DNA from: Laedolimicola ammoniilytica
GTDB lineage: Bacteria > Bacillota > Clostridia > Lachnospirales > Lachnospiraceae
Direction of reading: 5' to 3'
DNA length: 64,000 nucleotides
Assembly (NCBI RefSeq): GCF_025567165.1
Contig: NZ_JAOQKC010000006.1
Coordinates: 1-64,000, forward strand
A program made the translations under genes and the position numbers. Below the pieces are notes generated by a model. It was not told the origin of the DNA, did no database searches, and was given only the letters and a program-made list of their open reading frames with translations. Shown here one piece after another: positions 1 to 8,379 of this stretch. Position 1 is the stretch's first letter. The number at the start of each line of letters is the position of its first letter.

Positions 1-14
1 GTGTTTATTATTGA

Positions 15-323
15 TCAAGTACACACTTTTTGAACCCAAAACAAGAAAAACGCTTCTGGAGTGCTGACCAAAAGCGTTTTGTCTACAGTCTGATGTTCCT
101 TGCGGAACTGTTTATTCTGTTCAAACTTCACGCCGTTCTCAGCCACACCGACCGCTATGCAGACCATACCGTACTCGATACCCCTGCCAGTATCAAGACC
201 GCTGACGCGCAGTGTAAATCCGTCTTTTTCTCCATAAGCCACACAGAATTCCTCGTTAAAATGCAGGCCCAAGAACTGAGCAATCTCCGCGTAACGCGCT
301 GTTACCTTCCTGTTTGCTGTCAT
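15..323 (-). CDS. Hypothetical protein, 102 aa
   Basis: I do not recognise this protein. The start is the ATG at 323, preceded by AGAGGG eight bases upstream. A longer in-frame start at 401 is excluded because it lies on the -35 element of a good promoter (373-401). The product has no signal peptide or membrane segment. Its first 20 residues look amphipathic (AEIAQFLGLHF), the middle is glycine-rich and probably beta-structured (LRVSGLDTGRGIEYG), and the C-terminus is rich in Lys, Gln and aromatic residues. It lies downstream of recJ on the same strand but has its own promoter, so it is probably an independent short transcript. No function is proposed. Confidence 0.6.
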   Translation of the reverse strand: MTANRKVTARYAEIAQFLGLHFNEEFCVAYGEKDGFTLRVSGLDTGRGIEYGMVCIAVGVAENGVKFEQNKQFRKEHQTVDKTLLVSTPEAFFLFWVQKVCT

Positions 324-372
324 AACATTTTCCCTCTTATTGTCTTTCTTTTGTTTTTTGAAGCTAAGGGGT

Positions 373-401
373 ATTATAGGACATCTTCTTTCCGTATACA
401 A
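373..401 (-). promoter_or_regulatory. SigmaA-type promoter for the 102-aa gene
   Basis: On the minus strand TTGTAT is followed by a 17-base spacer and a perfect TATAAT. Transcription would start about 7 bases downstream, giving a leader of about 45 nt before the ATG at 323. Confidence 0.7.
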
Positions 402-507
402 CCCTTTTTCGTGATTTCTATCTGTTTTTGTGCAATCTTAACAATTTAATCTGTTAATTTTCTATTTTCTTACATTTTATATGTTCACGAACCAGATCCG
501 TCGTTTT

Positions 508-2226
508 TTATCTCCAGCTCTCGATGACTGCCTGTACGGTTCTCCGGCCCTGGAATTCGTTGATTTCCGGGTCGTAGAGCAGGCAGACGGTATCTTTGCT
601 TTCTATGTAGTTCAAATCAGCTTCCACGTCGCCGAAGCTGATGCCCTCCAGTCGGCTGCCCTTGGCATCCTCCAGAACGGTCTTCAACACATTGCGGTTT
701 TTGCCGATGATACGGGCGCTTTTCACCCGGACGTTCGCCGCCGCGAACAGAGGCTTGTCGTTTTCCTTGCCGAAGGGCTCCAGAAGCTCCAGCTCCCGGA
801 TGATCTGCTCGCCTGCGTACTGAATGGGCAGGACCGCGTCGTAGGGCAGCTTCGGAACCAGATCCTCGTCGGTCAGACGGCAGTTTTCATTGAGGCGTTT
901 CCGCAAAATCTCCACGTTTTCGGTGGGAATGGACAGGCCCGCCGCCATGGGGTGGCCGCCGAATTTGGTAAATAATTCCGCCACCTTCGTCATTTCCTCA
1001 AACATATGGTAGCCCGGAATCGAACGGCCTGAGCCCTTCACACCCTCCTCCCCGTCGGTCAGCACAAAGCAGGGACGGAAATACCGCTCCCGGATCCGTC
1101 CTGCGATAATCCCTGCCAGACTTTCGTGACAATCAGGTAGATAGATCACCAGCACCCGATCCTTTCCCAGCTCTGTCTCCTCCACCAGACGGATAGCCTC
1201 TTCTGTTCCCTTCGCCGTCAGATCCTTCCGGCTATCGTTCAGGGCTTTCAGATCGCCCGCTAGCTTTTCTGCTTCTGCGGCGGTTCCGGCGCCCAGAAGC
1301 TCCAGGGCTCGCTTCGCCGTGTCCAGGCGTCCGCTGGCGTTGATACAGGGGCCGATGACAAAGCCGATATGGTAGGCGGTCAGCTTCTTCCCCTCCAGGC
1401 CGTTGACCGCCAACAGAGCCCGGTAACCGGGGTTGTCTGTCTGCTCCAGCTGCCGCAGTCCATATTTTACCAGAATCCGGTTTTCCCCGGTCAGATCCAT
1501 GATGTCGCCGATGGTGGCCACTGCCGCAAACTGGGCCAGTCTCAGAAATTCTTCCCGGGGAACCCCCGCCTCCTGATAGAGTACCTCCACCAGCCGCCAG
1601 GCCACGGCCGCTCCGCAGAGCTTCTTATAGGGATAAGGACAGTCTGCCTGCTTCGGATTCACGATCACGTCCGCCGGAGGCAGAATCGTGGTGCGGGTGC
1701 CGTCCGGCTCCTCCCGGTAGGGGATCTCGTGGTGGTCGGTGACGATAACGGTCATGCCAAGTTCTTTTGCATAGGCGATTTCTTTGGCTGCGGCGATACC
1801 GTTGTCGCAGGTGACAATGGTGTCGATACCTGCCTCCTTCGCCTGTTCTATCAGGTGCTCATTGATGCCGTAGCCGTCCTTCAGTCGGTCGGGAATCACC
1901 GTATCTACCCTTGCGCCGGCTCTTCTTAAGCCTGTCACCAGAATGTGGGTGGCGTTTACGCCGTCGATATCATAATCGCCGATGATACGGATCGGCGCGC
2001 CCTCCCGGATCTTCCGAAGTAGCAGCTCCACGGCCTCCGTCATGCCTTTCATCCGCCGGGCGTCCGCCAGATCGTCCAGAGTACCGTAAAGGTAGGCCCG
2101 GACTTCCGCTTCACTTAAGCCCGCCCGGCTGCGGATCAGACGCATGGCCATGGGACTTACCCCGAATTTCTCCGCCAGCTCCTGATTGCCTTCGATTCTG
2201 GGGGCTTCGATCCACTGTTCCTTCAT
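508..2226 (-). CDS. recJ: Single-stranded-DNA-specific exonuclease RecJ
   Basis: RecJ is a DHH-family 5'-3' exonuclease acting on single-stranded DNA in recombinational and mismatch repair. The 572-residue length is typical. The DHH core is visible: DYDIDG at 84-89 (usually DYDVDG), CDNG at about 140-143 and the name-giving DHH at 164-166, all metal ligands. The DHHA1 motif GGHPMAAG is near residue 420, followed by the C-terminal OB-like domain. The start follows GGGAG about 12 bases upstream. The YhcG-like gene ends 21 bases upstream on the same strand, so the two may be cotranscribed. Confidence 0.95.
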   Translation of the reverse strand: MKEQWIEAPRIEGNQELAEKFGVSPMAMRLIRSRAGLSEAEVRAYLYGTLDDLADARRMKGMTEAVELLLRKIREGAPIRIIGDYDIDGVNATHILVTGLRRAGARVDTVIPDRLKDGYGINEHLIEQAKEAGIDTIVTCDNGIAAAKEIAYAKELGMTVIVTDHHEIPYREEPDGTRTTILPPADVIVNPKQADCPYPYKKLCGAAVAWRLVEVLYQEAGVPREEFLRLAQFAAVATIGDIMDLTGENRILVKYGLRQLEQTDNPGYRALLAVNGLEGKKLTAYHIGFVIGPCINASGRLDTAKRALELLGAGTAAEAEKLAGDLKALNDSRKDLTAKGTEEAIRLVEETELGKDRVLVIYLPDCHESLAGIIAGRIRERYFRPCFVLTDGEEGVKGSGRSIPGYHMFEEMTKVAELFTKFGGHPMAAGLSIPTENVEILRKRLNENCRLTDEDLVPKLPYDAVLPIQYAGEQIIRELELLEPFGKENDKPLFAAANVRVKSARIIGKNRNVLKTVLEDAKGSRLEGISFGDVEADLNYIESKDTVCLLYDPEINEFQGRRTVQAVIESWR

Positions 2227-2247
2227 ATATGCACAATCTCCCGTAAC

Positions 2248-3342
2248 TCATATTTCGTATGTATCATCGTCTTCGCTTCCATTCTCATCCGATAATTGTT
2301 CTTCCAACAGTTTTTGCAAAGCTTCCTTACTCGGCAGGACTGTCTCGTATTTGCTTGCAAAAATCTGCGTATTATCCTCCGGCAAAGTCATTTCTACAAC
2401 AGCATTGTTCTTGTCTCTACAAAGTATAATTCCTATCGTTGGATTCTCATCCGGCAGTTTCACTCTCCGGTCATAGTAGTGAACATACATCTGCATCTGG
2501 CCAATATCCTGATGCTTCAATTCGCCGATTTTCAAATCAAACAGAACAAAGCAACGCAACAGACGGTTGTAGAAAACCAAATCCACCATGAAATGCTCTT
2601 CGTCGAACGTAAACCGTACCTGCCTTCCGATGAAGGCAAAGCCGGTGCCAAGCTCCAGCAGGAACTGCTGCAAATGGTCGATGATACGATTCTCCAACTC
2701 GCTCTCGGAATATTCCGGCAGTTCCTTCAGGCCAAGGAACTCCAATACATACGGGTCTTTGACCGCCTCTTCCGCTTTCTCAACCTTCTGTCCTTCCAGC
2801 GCCAAACGGTAAACCTTGTCCTTATCCGTACTAAGGGCAAGGCGCTCATAGAGTGAACTGCCATATTGCCGTTTCAACTCAGCAAGGCTCCAATCATTTT
2901 TTACGGATTCAATTTCATAAAAATGGCGCTCGTCTATGTTGTCTATCCGCATGAGCTTGAGATAATGAGACCAGCTCAGATAAAACTTTCTGCCGGTGCT
3001 GACCGCAGGAAGGTTCTTGAATTGGTCAGACAGTGTCTGACTGATTTGATCCTGCGAATAAACCGTGTAAAACTGCCGCATTTGCTTCAAATTTGTCGTT
3101 GAAAATCCCTTCCCGAATTTCCCGTTAAGATATTGGGACAGTTCCTGCAAAATCTGCTTTCCATAGGCGGCTCTGTTCTGACCGTTCTGTTCTTCTTCCA
3201 CAATCATTCTGCCAATTTCATAGTAAGCATAGACCATAGCGAGATTTACGGCAGTTTTGGCATTCTTTCTGGCCTGTGCCAGAACCTCGGAAACATTTTC
3301 CAGAAAACTTTGGTTAATCGAGGTGATTTCGTTTTTGCTCAT
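2248..3342 (-). CDS. YhcG/DUF1016-family PDDEXK nuclease-like protein
   Basis: This 364-residue protein matches the DUF1016 (YhcG) family: an alpha-helical N-terminal domain (LAMVYAYYEIGRMIVEEE near residue 35) and a C-terminal PDDEXK-like nuclease fold with MVDLVFYN followed by FVLFDLK, matching the D...(D/E)xK pattern. Family members are often scattered accessory genes, sometimes near restriction loci; the biological role is poorly defined. The start at 3342 has a strong AAGGAGGGG site; the longer frame to 3417 lacks a ribosome binding site. A promoter lies at 3468-3496. The gene is 21 bases upstream of recJ. No restriction or methylase partner is in the window. Confidence 0.85.
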   Translation of the reverse strand: MSKNEITSINQSFLENVSEVLAQARKNAKTAVNLAMVYAYYEIGRMIVEEEQNGQNRAAYGKQILQELSQYLNGKFGKGFSTTNLKQMRQFYTVYSQDQISQTLSDQFKNLPAVSTGRKFYLSWSHYLKLMRIDNIDERHFYEIESVKNDWSLAELKRQYGSSLYERLALSTDKDKVYRLALEGQKVEKAEEAVKDPYVLEFLGLKELPEYSESELENRIIDHLQQFLLELGTGFAFIGRQVRFTFDEEHFMVDLVFYNRLLRCFVLFDLKIGELKHQDIGQMQMYVHYYDRRVKLPDENPTIGIILCRDKNNAVVEMTLPEDNTQIFASKYETVLPSKEALQKLLEEQLSDENGSEDDDTYEI

Positions 3343-3467
3343 ACTCTTCCCCTCCTTACAGCACTTATTCATCCGTCCCATTGTCTGAACTATCCGGTAT
3401 AATTTCCAAGATATCATCCTCCGTGCAGTTCATATCAACGCTTGCAATTATAAAAACTCATTATAAA

Positions 3468-3496
3468 ATTATAGCACGCTCGTTTTGTTAAGTAAA
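3468..3496 (-). promoter_or_regulatory. Probable promoter for the YhcG-like gene
   Basis: Minus strand: TTTACT, 17-base spacer, TATAAT. The -35 matches four of six consensus positions. The rest of the 3343-3685 gap is AT-rich and holds only the secDF terminator. Confidence 0.55.
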
Positions 3497-3610
3497 CCAA
3501 TCCTGGTGACTTCTCACAAGTGCCATTGTAGGATTATAATACAATAAGTTACAATACATGGGCAAGTAGGGTGCAGGAAGTTCTTTCGTGACACGAAAGA
3601 AATTGTTCGA

Positions 3611-3659
3611 AAAAAGGGGATGTAAAAAACTCAATTAAGTTTTTTCACATCCCCTTTTT
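3611..3659. terminator. Intrinsic terminator downstream of secDF
   Basis: Long inverted repeat: the arm AAAAAGGGGATGTAAAAAAC pairs with a complementary arm ending in CATCCCCTTTTT, with a single bulge and a short AT-rich loop. The A and T tracts make it potentially bidirectional. It ends the scfA-scfB-secDF transcript. Confidence 0.85.
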
Positions 3660-3685
3660 CCTCAATATAAAATTCCCGCAAAAGT

Positions 3686-5827
3686 TTAGTTCTTCTTACC
3701 CAGCTTCGTCTTCATCACATACCACAGCGCGCCTGTAATACATACAGAGGAGTACGCGCCGCAGACGATACCTACCATCAGGGGCAGGGCAAACTCACGG
3801 ATAGACGCGACGCCCAGCACATACAGCACTGCAACGGTGATAAAGGTCGTCACAGAGGTATTGACGCTTCGGGACAGGGTCTGGGTGATGCTGCGGTTTA
3901 CCAGCTCCTGCAGATCCGCCTTCCGTCCAGCTACTGCCAGATTCTCACGGATCCGGTCGAAGATGACGATGGTAGCATTGATGGAATAACCTACGATGGT
4001 CAGCATGCAGGCAATGAAGTTGCTGCCCACAGACAGTCTTGCCACTGCATAGAAGGCCAGTACCACCAGCACGTCATGCAGAAGAGCCGCCACCGCGCTG
4101 GTCGCGAACCGGATATCCTTGAACCGGAACCAGATGTACAGCAGCATGAACAGGGCTGCCAGCAGTACAGCGGTGATGGCGTCGGAACGCATCTCGCTGC
4201 TGATTGCCGCACCGATGTTCTCGATAGCGATCTGATTCTCATCTACGTCAAACTTCTCCACCAGAGCCTGGCACAGGGCCTCTCGGGTCTCCAGATCCAG
4301 GGCTCTGGTCTTCACGATGACATCGTTGCTGCCGTCTACCTTCTGGGCCTGAATCTCATTGCTTCCGATAACCTCGCTTACCACCGGCTTCACAGTCTCG
4401 TCGATCTCCTGAATGGACAGGGCCTCATTCATCGGAATGGTAATGCTGGTACCGCCCTGGAACTCCAGGCTGTAATTCAGCGCGCCCTTACCCTTGGATC
4501 CGTTCACGCCCATCACTGCCAGTCCGCCCAGAATCAGCACTGCGGAAATCACAAAGCAGATATTTTTCTTGCTGAGGAAGTTTATGGTCTTACGCTCCTT
4601 CTGAATACCGTAAAGCTTCGCATCCTGAAGACCCAGCGCGTAAAACGCGTTCATAACCAGTCTGGTTATCACCAGGGCCGTAAACATGGAAACCACGATA
4701 CTTAAAGCCAGCGTATGGGCAAAGCCCTTAACCGATCCGGAGCCCTTCAGGCTCAGGATAATCGCCGCAATCAGCGTAGTAATGTTGCCGTCCAGGATAG
4801 CGGACAGCGCTTTCTGGAAGCCCGTCTTAATAGAACCCTTTACCGACTTGCCTGCGCCAATCTCCTCCCGGATACGGGCAAAGATAATAACGTTGGCGTC
4901 CACGGCCATACCGATACCCAGGATAATACCTGCGATACCCGGCAGGGTCAGGGTAATCTCAAAGGCATTTAAAAGTCCCAGTGTCAGACCCACGTAAGAG
5001 GTCAGCGCAATACCGGCAGCCACACCCGGCAGACGGTACATCACAATCATGAAAATTACAACCAGCGCAAAGCCGATGATTCCGGCCAGCAGACTGGTAC
5101 GGATAGCGTCAGCGCCGAGCTGCGCACCTACTACCTTGGACTGGATCTCCTCCAGCTCCACCTTCAGGGAACCGATGCGGATGGTGGAAGCCAGCTGCTC
5201 AGCCGCCTCATAGGACTCCATATTGGTGATGGCTGCATTACCGTTGGTGATAGCATTCTGTACGGTGGGCGCGCTGATGGTCTCGCCGTCGTATACGATG
5301 GCAATGCGGGAACCGATATTAGCCGCAGTCGCCTCCGCAAACTTCTCGGCGCCCTCGTCCGTCAAAGTCAGAGCCACTTCATAATCGACATTGTTCAGAT
5401 TGTCCTTGTAGGTTTTTGCCTCTGCCGTCTTGATATCCGTTCCGGACAGCAGTTCGTTACCGGACATATCCTGGAAGGAAAGAGAGCCAGGCTTTCCAAG
5501 TTCTTCCAGGATCGCGTTGGCGTCGGTCACGCCCGGAATCTCTATGTTGATCCGGTTGTCTCCCTGGGGATAAACCTGCGCCTCGGTGCTGTAGCCCTCC
5601 ACACGCTTCTGCAGCTTGTAGATGGTGTCGTTCATCTCCTCGGCGCTGGGCGTCTCTCCCTTTGCCTGATAGGTAATGCTTACGCCGCCTGCCAGGTCAA
5701 GACCCAGCGGAATGTTCTTTGCGGCTCCTGTTTTGTTCTCGCCCACTCCTACGGCAGCCAGTGCCAGCAGTCCCGCTGTCACTGCCACAGTCAAAATCAG
5801 GCTGATGATTCCTGTATTCTTCTTCAT
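3686..5827 (-). CDS. secDF: Fused protein translocase subunit SecDF
   Basis: SecDF uses the proton gradient to pull proteins through SecYEG on the outer face of the membrane. Here SecD and SecF are one 713-residue chain, as in Bacillus and many clostridia. SecD covers about 1-405: an N-terminal membrane anchor, the GLDLAGGVSITYQ element near residue 43, the periplasmic P1 region, then five helices. SecF covers about 415-713 and repeats the architecture (LEFQGGTSITIP, then five helices), giving about 12 membrane segments. The start is six bases from the end of scfB, with AAGGAG inside the end of scfB, so the pair is translationally close. The SCIFF genes and secDF are commonly neighbours in clostridia. 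Confidence 0.95.
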   Translation of the reverse strand: MKKNTGIISLILTVAVTAGLLALAAVGVGENKTGAAKNIPLGLDLAGGVSITYQAKGETPSAEEMNDTIYKLQKRVEGYSTEAQVYPQGDNRINIEIPGVTDANAILEELGKPGSLSFQDMSGNELLSGTDIKTAEAKTYKDNLNNVDYEVALTLTDEGAEKFAEATAANIGSRIAIVYDGETISAPTVQNAITNGNAAITNMESYEAAEQLASTIRIGSLKVELEEIQSKVVGAQLGADAIRTSLLAGIIGFALVVIFMIVMYRLPGVAAGIALTSYVGLTLGLLNAFEITLTLPGIAGIILGIGMAVDANVIIFARIREEIGAGKSVKGSIKTGFQKALSAILDGNITTLIAAIILSLKGSGSVKGFAHTLALSIVVSMFTALVITRLVMNAFYALGLQDAKLYGIQKERKTINFLSKKNICFVISAVLILGGLAVMGVNGSKGKGALNYSLEFQGGTSITIPMNEALSIQEIDETVKPVVSEVIGSNEIQAQKVDGSNDVIVKTRALDLETREALCQALVEKFDVDENQIAIENIGAAISSEMRSDAITAVLLAALFMLLYIWFRFKDIRFATSAVAALLHDVLVVLAFYAVARLSVGSNFIACMLTIVGYSINATIVIFDRIRENLAVAGRKADLQELVNRSITQTLSRSVNTSVTTFITVAVLYVLGVASIREFALPLMVGIVCGAYSSVCITGALWYVMKTKLGKKN

Positions 5828-5833
5828 GATTCT

Positions 5834-7198
5834 TTATTCTCCTTGTCCAGCCGTAGCTGCCTTAATCATAATCGCGCATTCCACACGCTTTCTCTGAAGC
5901 TCGCAGCCAATGTCATAAGCGTCGTTGATACTTCCATGGAAATTGTAGGAGTTGGCCGCGCAGCCGCCGCTGCAGTAGAACTTGGCGAAGCACTTCTGGC
6001 ATTTCTCCTTTGCGTAGACATTACAGCACTTGAATTCATCGCGGAGCTCCTCATTTTTCACGCCGTCCCAGACATTTCCCATGAGGAACTTCTCATTTCC
6101 CACGAACTGATGACAGGGGTACAGATCGCCCCAGGGAGTCACAGCCAGGTACTCGGTTCCGGATCCGCAGCCGGACAGACGCTTGTATACACAGGGGCCT
6201 CCGGTCAGGTCAATCATGAAGTGGAAGAAGTTGAAATCATTTTCCTTGCCGTGACGCTTCACCATCTCAGCCGCCAGCTTATCGTACTGCTGGCAGATAA
6301 AGGGGATATCCTCCTCGCGGATAGCGTAATCCTCCTCCGGCGGCGCTACAACCGGCTCTACGGACACCTGCTTGAAGCCTAAATCTGCCATATGCAGCAC
6401 GTCCTCACAGAAATCCAGGTTGTTGTGGGTAAAGGTACCGCGCACATAGTAATTCGTCTGGTTCCGGCTGTCCGCCAGCTTCTGGAACTTGGGAACAATG
6501 ATATCGTAGCTGCCATGCCCGTTCCGGAAAGGACGCATCTTATCGTTGACTTCCTTTCGTCCGTCGATACTTAAGACTACGTTGCTCATCTCTTTGTTGA
6601 CAAACTCCTGCACCTCGTCATTTAAGAGGATGCCGTTGGTGGTCAGCGTGAAACGGAACTTCTTATCGTGAAGCTTCTCCTGCTCCCGTCCATAGGCCAC
6701 CAGATCCTTTACCACCTGCCAGTTCATCAGCGGCTCGCCTCCGAAGAAGTCCACCTCCAGATTCCGGCGGCTTCCGGAATTGGCAATCAGGAAGTCCAGC
6801 GCCTGCTTTCCTACCTCATAGGTCATCAGCGCTCTGCGTCCGTGGTATTCGCCCTCCTCCGCGAAGCAGTAGCGACAGGCCAGGTTACAGTCATGGGCAA
6901 TATGCAGACACAGGGCCTTCACTACGGTAGAACGCTTCTTGAAATCAATGATCTTGTCCTTGTATGTATCTTCTGTAAAGAGGACACCCTGTTTTTTAAG
7001 ATCCTCCACATCTTCCAGTACTTCGCGGATATCGCTCTCGGGCCAGCGGTCCTTTAACCGAACCACAATCTCCTCCGGCTGACAGGCCTCGTCCACCAGG
7101 CCAATCACCTCATATGCCAGCTCGTCCACCACATGAACCGCGCCGCTATTCACGTCCAGGACGATATAATATCCATTGTTATAATAACGATGTATCAT
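5834..7198 (-). CDS. scfB: SCIFF peptide maturase, radical SAM/SPASM
   Basis: A radical SAM enzyme that installs a thioether crosslink in the six-Cys SCIFF peptide (family knowledge). The 454-residue length is typical. An N-terminal RiPP-recognition-like region (1-90) precedes the radical SAM cluster motif C104-x3-C108-x2-C111 (CNLACRYC), then FGGEPLMNW. The C-terminal SPASM region carries many cysteines for auxiliary Fe-S clusters: GGPCVYKRLSGCGSG, YPCHQF, then EKCQKCFAKFYCSGGC. Its precursor gene scfA lies 79 bases upstream on the same strand, separated by a strong hairpin. secDF follows immediately. The ribosome binding site is AAGGAG. Confidence 0.95.
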   Translation of the reverse strand: MIHRYYNNGYYIVLDVNSGAVHVVDELAYEVIGLVDEACQPEEIVVRLKDRWPESDIREVLEDVEDLKKQGVLFTEDTYKDKIIDFKKRSTVVKALCLHIAHDCNLACRYCFAEEGEYHGRRALMTYEVGKQALDFLIANSGSRRNLEVDFFGGEPLMNWQVVKDLVAYGREQEKLHDKKFRFTLTTNGILLNDEVQEFVNKEMSNVVLSIDGRKEVNDKMRPFRNGHGSYDIIVPKFQKLADSRNQTNYYVRGTFTHNNLDFCEDVLHMADLGFKQVSVEPVVAPPEEDYAIREEDIPFICQQYDKLAAEMVKRHGKENDFNFFHFMIDLTGGPCVYKRLSGCGSGTEYLAVTPWGDLYPCHQFVGNEKFLMGNVWDGVKNEELRDEFKCCNVYAKEKCQKCFAKFYCSGGCAANSYNFHGSINDAYDIGCELQRKRVECAIMIKAATAGQGE

Positions 7199-7228
7199 GT
7201 TTTCTCCTTAAATATCTTTGAGCGATCA

Positions 7229-7256
7229 AATACCCCGCCGTCAGCGGCGGGGTATT
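7229..7256 (-). terminator. Hairpin between scfA and scfB, probable attenuator
   Basis: A perfect 12-bp GC-rich stem (AATACCCCGCCG pairing with CGGCGGGGTATT) with a TCAG-type tetraloop lies between the precursor and maturase genes. On the minus strand the following T-run is weak (TTTGAT), so partial termination or 3'-end protection of the scfA message is more likely than complete termination. This would favour peptide over enzyme. Confidence 0.7.
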
Positions 7257-7277
7257 CTAAACGCTTTTTTTAATGCC

Positions 7278-7421
7278 TTATTTATGCTGCTCGCATGTCT
7301 GGTTTCCTACGGTGCAGGATGTCTTACATGCTGACTGGCAGGATGTCTGGCACTCTCCGCAGCCACCTTTTTTCACGGTATTCTGCAGAATCTGTGTGTT
7401 CAGTGTCTGAATATGCTTCAT
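7278..7421 (-). CDS. scfA: SCIFF precursor peptide (six cysteines in forty-five)
   Basis: A 47-residue ORF read directly from the sequence. It begins MKHIQTLNTQ, and after KKGG the cysteines fall at 21, 24, 28, 32, 36 and 43, which is the SCIFF signature; it ends NQTCEQHK. The start codon follows AGGAGGG about nine bases upstream. The peptide is the substrate of the adjacent maturase ScfB. Its physiological role in clostridia is not established. It has a leader of about 210 nt that contains a structured repeat (7448-7588) and a promoter at 7637-7665. A minimum ORF length of 60 codons would miss this gene. Confidence 0.95.
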   Translation of the reverse strand: MKHIQTLNTQILQNTVKKGGCGECQTSCQSACKTSCTVGNQTCEQHK

Positions 7422-7447
7422 CTTGGTTTCCCTCCTGTCTCTCTATC

Positions 7448-7588
7448 GTTACTGCTCACTCCGTTCTCAGTAACACGTTTCGCGATGCACAGAAATTACG
7501 CATTTGCGTAATTTCGCGCTTGCACAACTCGGGATTTTGGCATATCCATGCCAAAACACCTCGCGGAACAGCATCTGTGGACAGTAAC
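7448..7588. repeat. 141-bp repeat-like element with nested hairpins in the scfA leader
   Basis: The segment is bounded by GTTACTG and its complement CAGTAAC. It contains three further hairpins: a 27-nt unit 7448-7474 with GTTAC/GTAAC ends, AAATTACGC/GCGTAATTT at about 7492-7514, and TTTTGGCAT/ATGCCAAAA at about 7535-7556. The 27-nt unit recurs with few changes at 37665-37691, so part of it is a dispersed repeat. The element is transcribed as part of the scfA leader. It could be a MITE-like insertion or a structured leader; I see no coding potential. Confidence 0.65.
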
Positions 7589-7636
7589 TTTATTTCTTCC
7601 AGGGCTTATGGATATCATGCCCTGTAGTTACAGAAC

Positions 7637-7665
7637 AGTATAGCATAAATGCCGTGATTTTAAAA
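7637..7665 (-). promoter_or_regulatory. Promoter for scfA-scfB-secDF
   Basis: Minus strand: TTTTAA, 17-base spacer, TATACT, preceded by TG one base upstream (extended -10, TGCTATACT). Predicted start is near 7630. Confidence 0.6.
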
Positions 7666-7757
7666 GCTTTTTTTTCTATGCATGGATGAAAATTTCCTCT
7701 CATATACTGAACCAGAAAGGCGGCTCCTGCAGATGCCGCCCGTGGGGAGGTATTCAT

Positions 7758-8132
7758 ATGGATAAAATGAAGCATTACCAGGGCGCGGCCCTACGGCTGT
7801 TGAAGGCCCTGCTGGCCGCCTATATTGTCACCGGGCTGTTGCTGCTTCTGCTGGCTCTGCTGCTCTATAAGCTGCGTCTGTCCGAGGCGGTCATAAATCT
7901 TGGGATCACTGCCATTTACCTTTTGGCCTGCTTTCTGACCGGCTTTCTCCTGGGTAAAATGATGAAAACCCGCAAGTACCTCTGGGGTGCGGCAGGCGGC
8001 CTCCTGTATTTCGCCCTGCTGGCTCTGATCTCCCTGGCCGCCCGCCAGGGCTTCTCCGGAACGCCCTCCAGCCTCCTGACTACACTGCTGCTCTGCATGG
8101 CCGGAGGGTGCTTCGGGGGGATGTTGTCGTGA
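7758..8132 (+). CDS. TIGR04086-family membrane protein
   Basis: A 124-residue, very hydrophobic protein with four predicted membrane helices: LLAAYIVTGLLLLLLALLL, INLGITAIYLLACFLTGFLL, AAGGLLYFALLALISLAA, and LLTTLLLCMAGGCFGGMLS at the C-terminus. Size, hydrophobicity and position beside scfA match the TIGR04086 family, which is known mainly from Clostridia near the SCIFF genes; its function is unknown. The ATG at 7758 follows GGGGAGG by seven bases, so the longer in-frame start at 7686 is rejected. It is transcribed divergently from scfA, and a TATACT at 7703-7708 may be its -10. Confidence 0.85.
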   Translation: MDKMKHYQGAALRLLKALLAAYIVTGLLLLLLALLLYKLRLSEAVINLGITAIYLLACFLTGFLLGKMMKTRKYLWGAAGGLLYFALLALISLAARQGFSGTPSSLLTTLLLCMAGGCFGGMLS

Positions 8133-8170
8133 GAGATTATATGCCTGCCCCGGGGGCCGGGTGCTCAACC

Positions 8171-8313
8171 GGGGAACTTCTGTGGGTTTTTCGAAGCGAC
8201 AAGCAGATTGGCAGCACCTGAAGGAGGCACTGTTTGAGGCCCTTCAGGGCCGAGTTTGCCGGTCAGGTGCGTATAGGCCATCTGCGAGGAGCAGAAAAAC
8301 CCACACAGTTCCC
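8171..8313. repeat. 143-bp nested imperfect palindrome
   Basis: Four concentric pairs of complementary arms are present: GGGGAACTTCTGTGGGTTTT at 8171-8190 against AAAACCCACACAGTTCCC ending at 8313; GCAGAT 8203-8208 against ATCTGC 8280-8285; GCACCTGA 8214-8221 against TCAGGTGC 8263-8270; and GGCCCT 8238-8243 against AGGGCC 8246-8251. The whole would fold into one long hairpin. It fills the gap between two convergent genes and has no ORF or T-tract, so it is not a simple terminator. A MITE-like repeat or a structured RNA are the options. Confidence 0.65.
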
Positions 8314-8379
8314 TGGGAGAGCATCTGGTTCCCGGGGCACCACATAATTCTCCTACCGTATATAGCAGTTCCCTGCCCC

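Noticed and set aside
2248..3342. Part of a defence or restriction system
   Set aside because: The YhcG-like protein stands alone next to recJ with no methylase, specificity or other defence gene.
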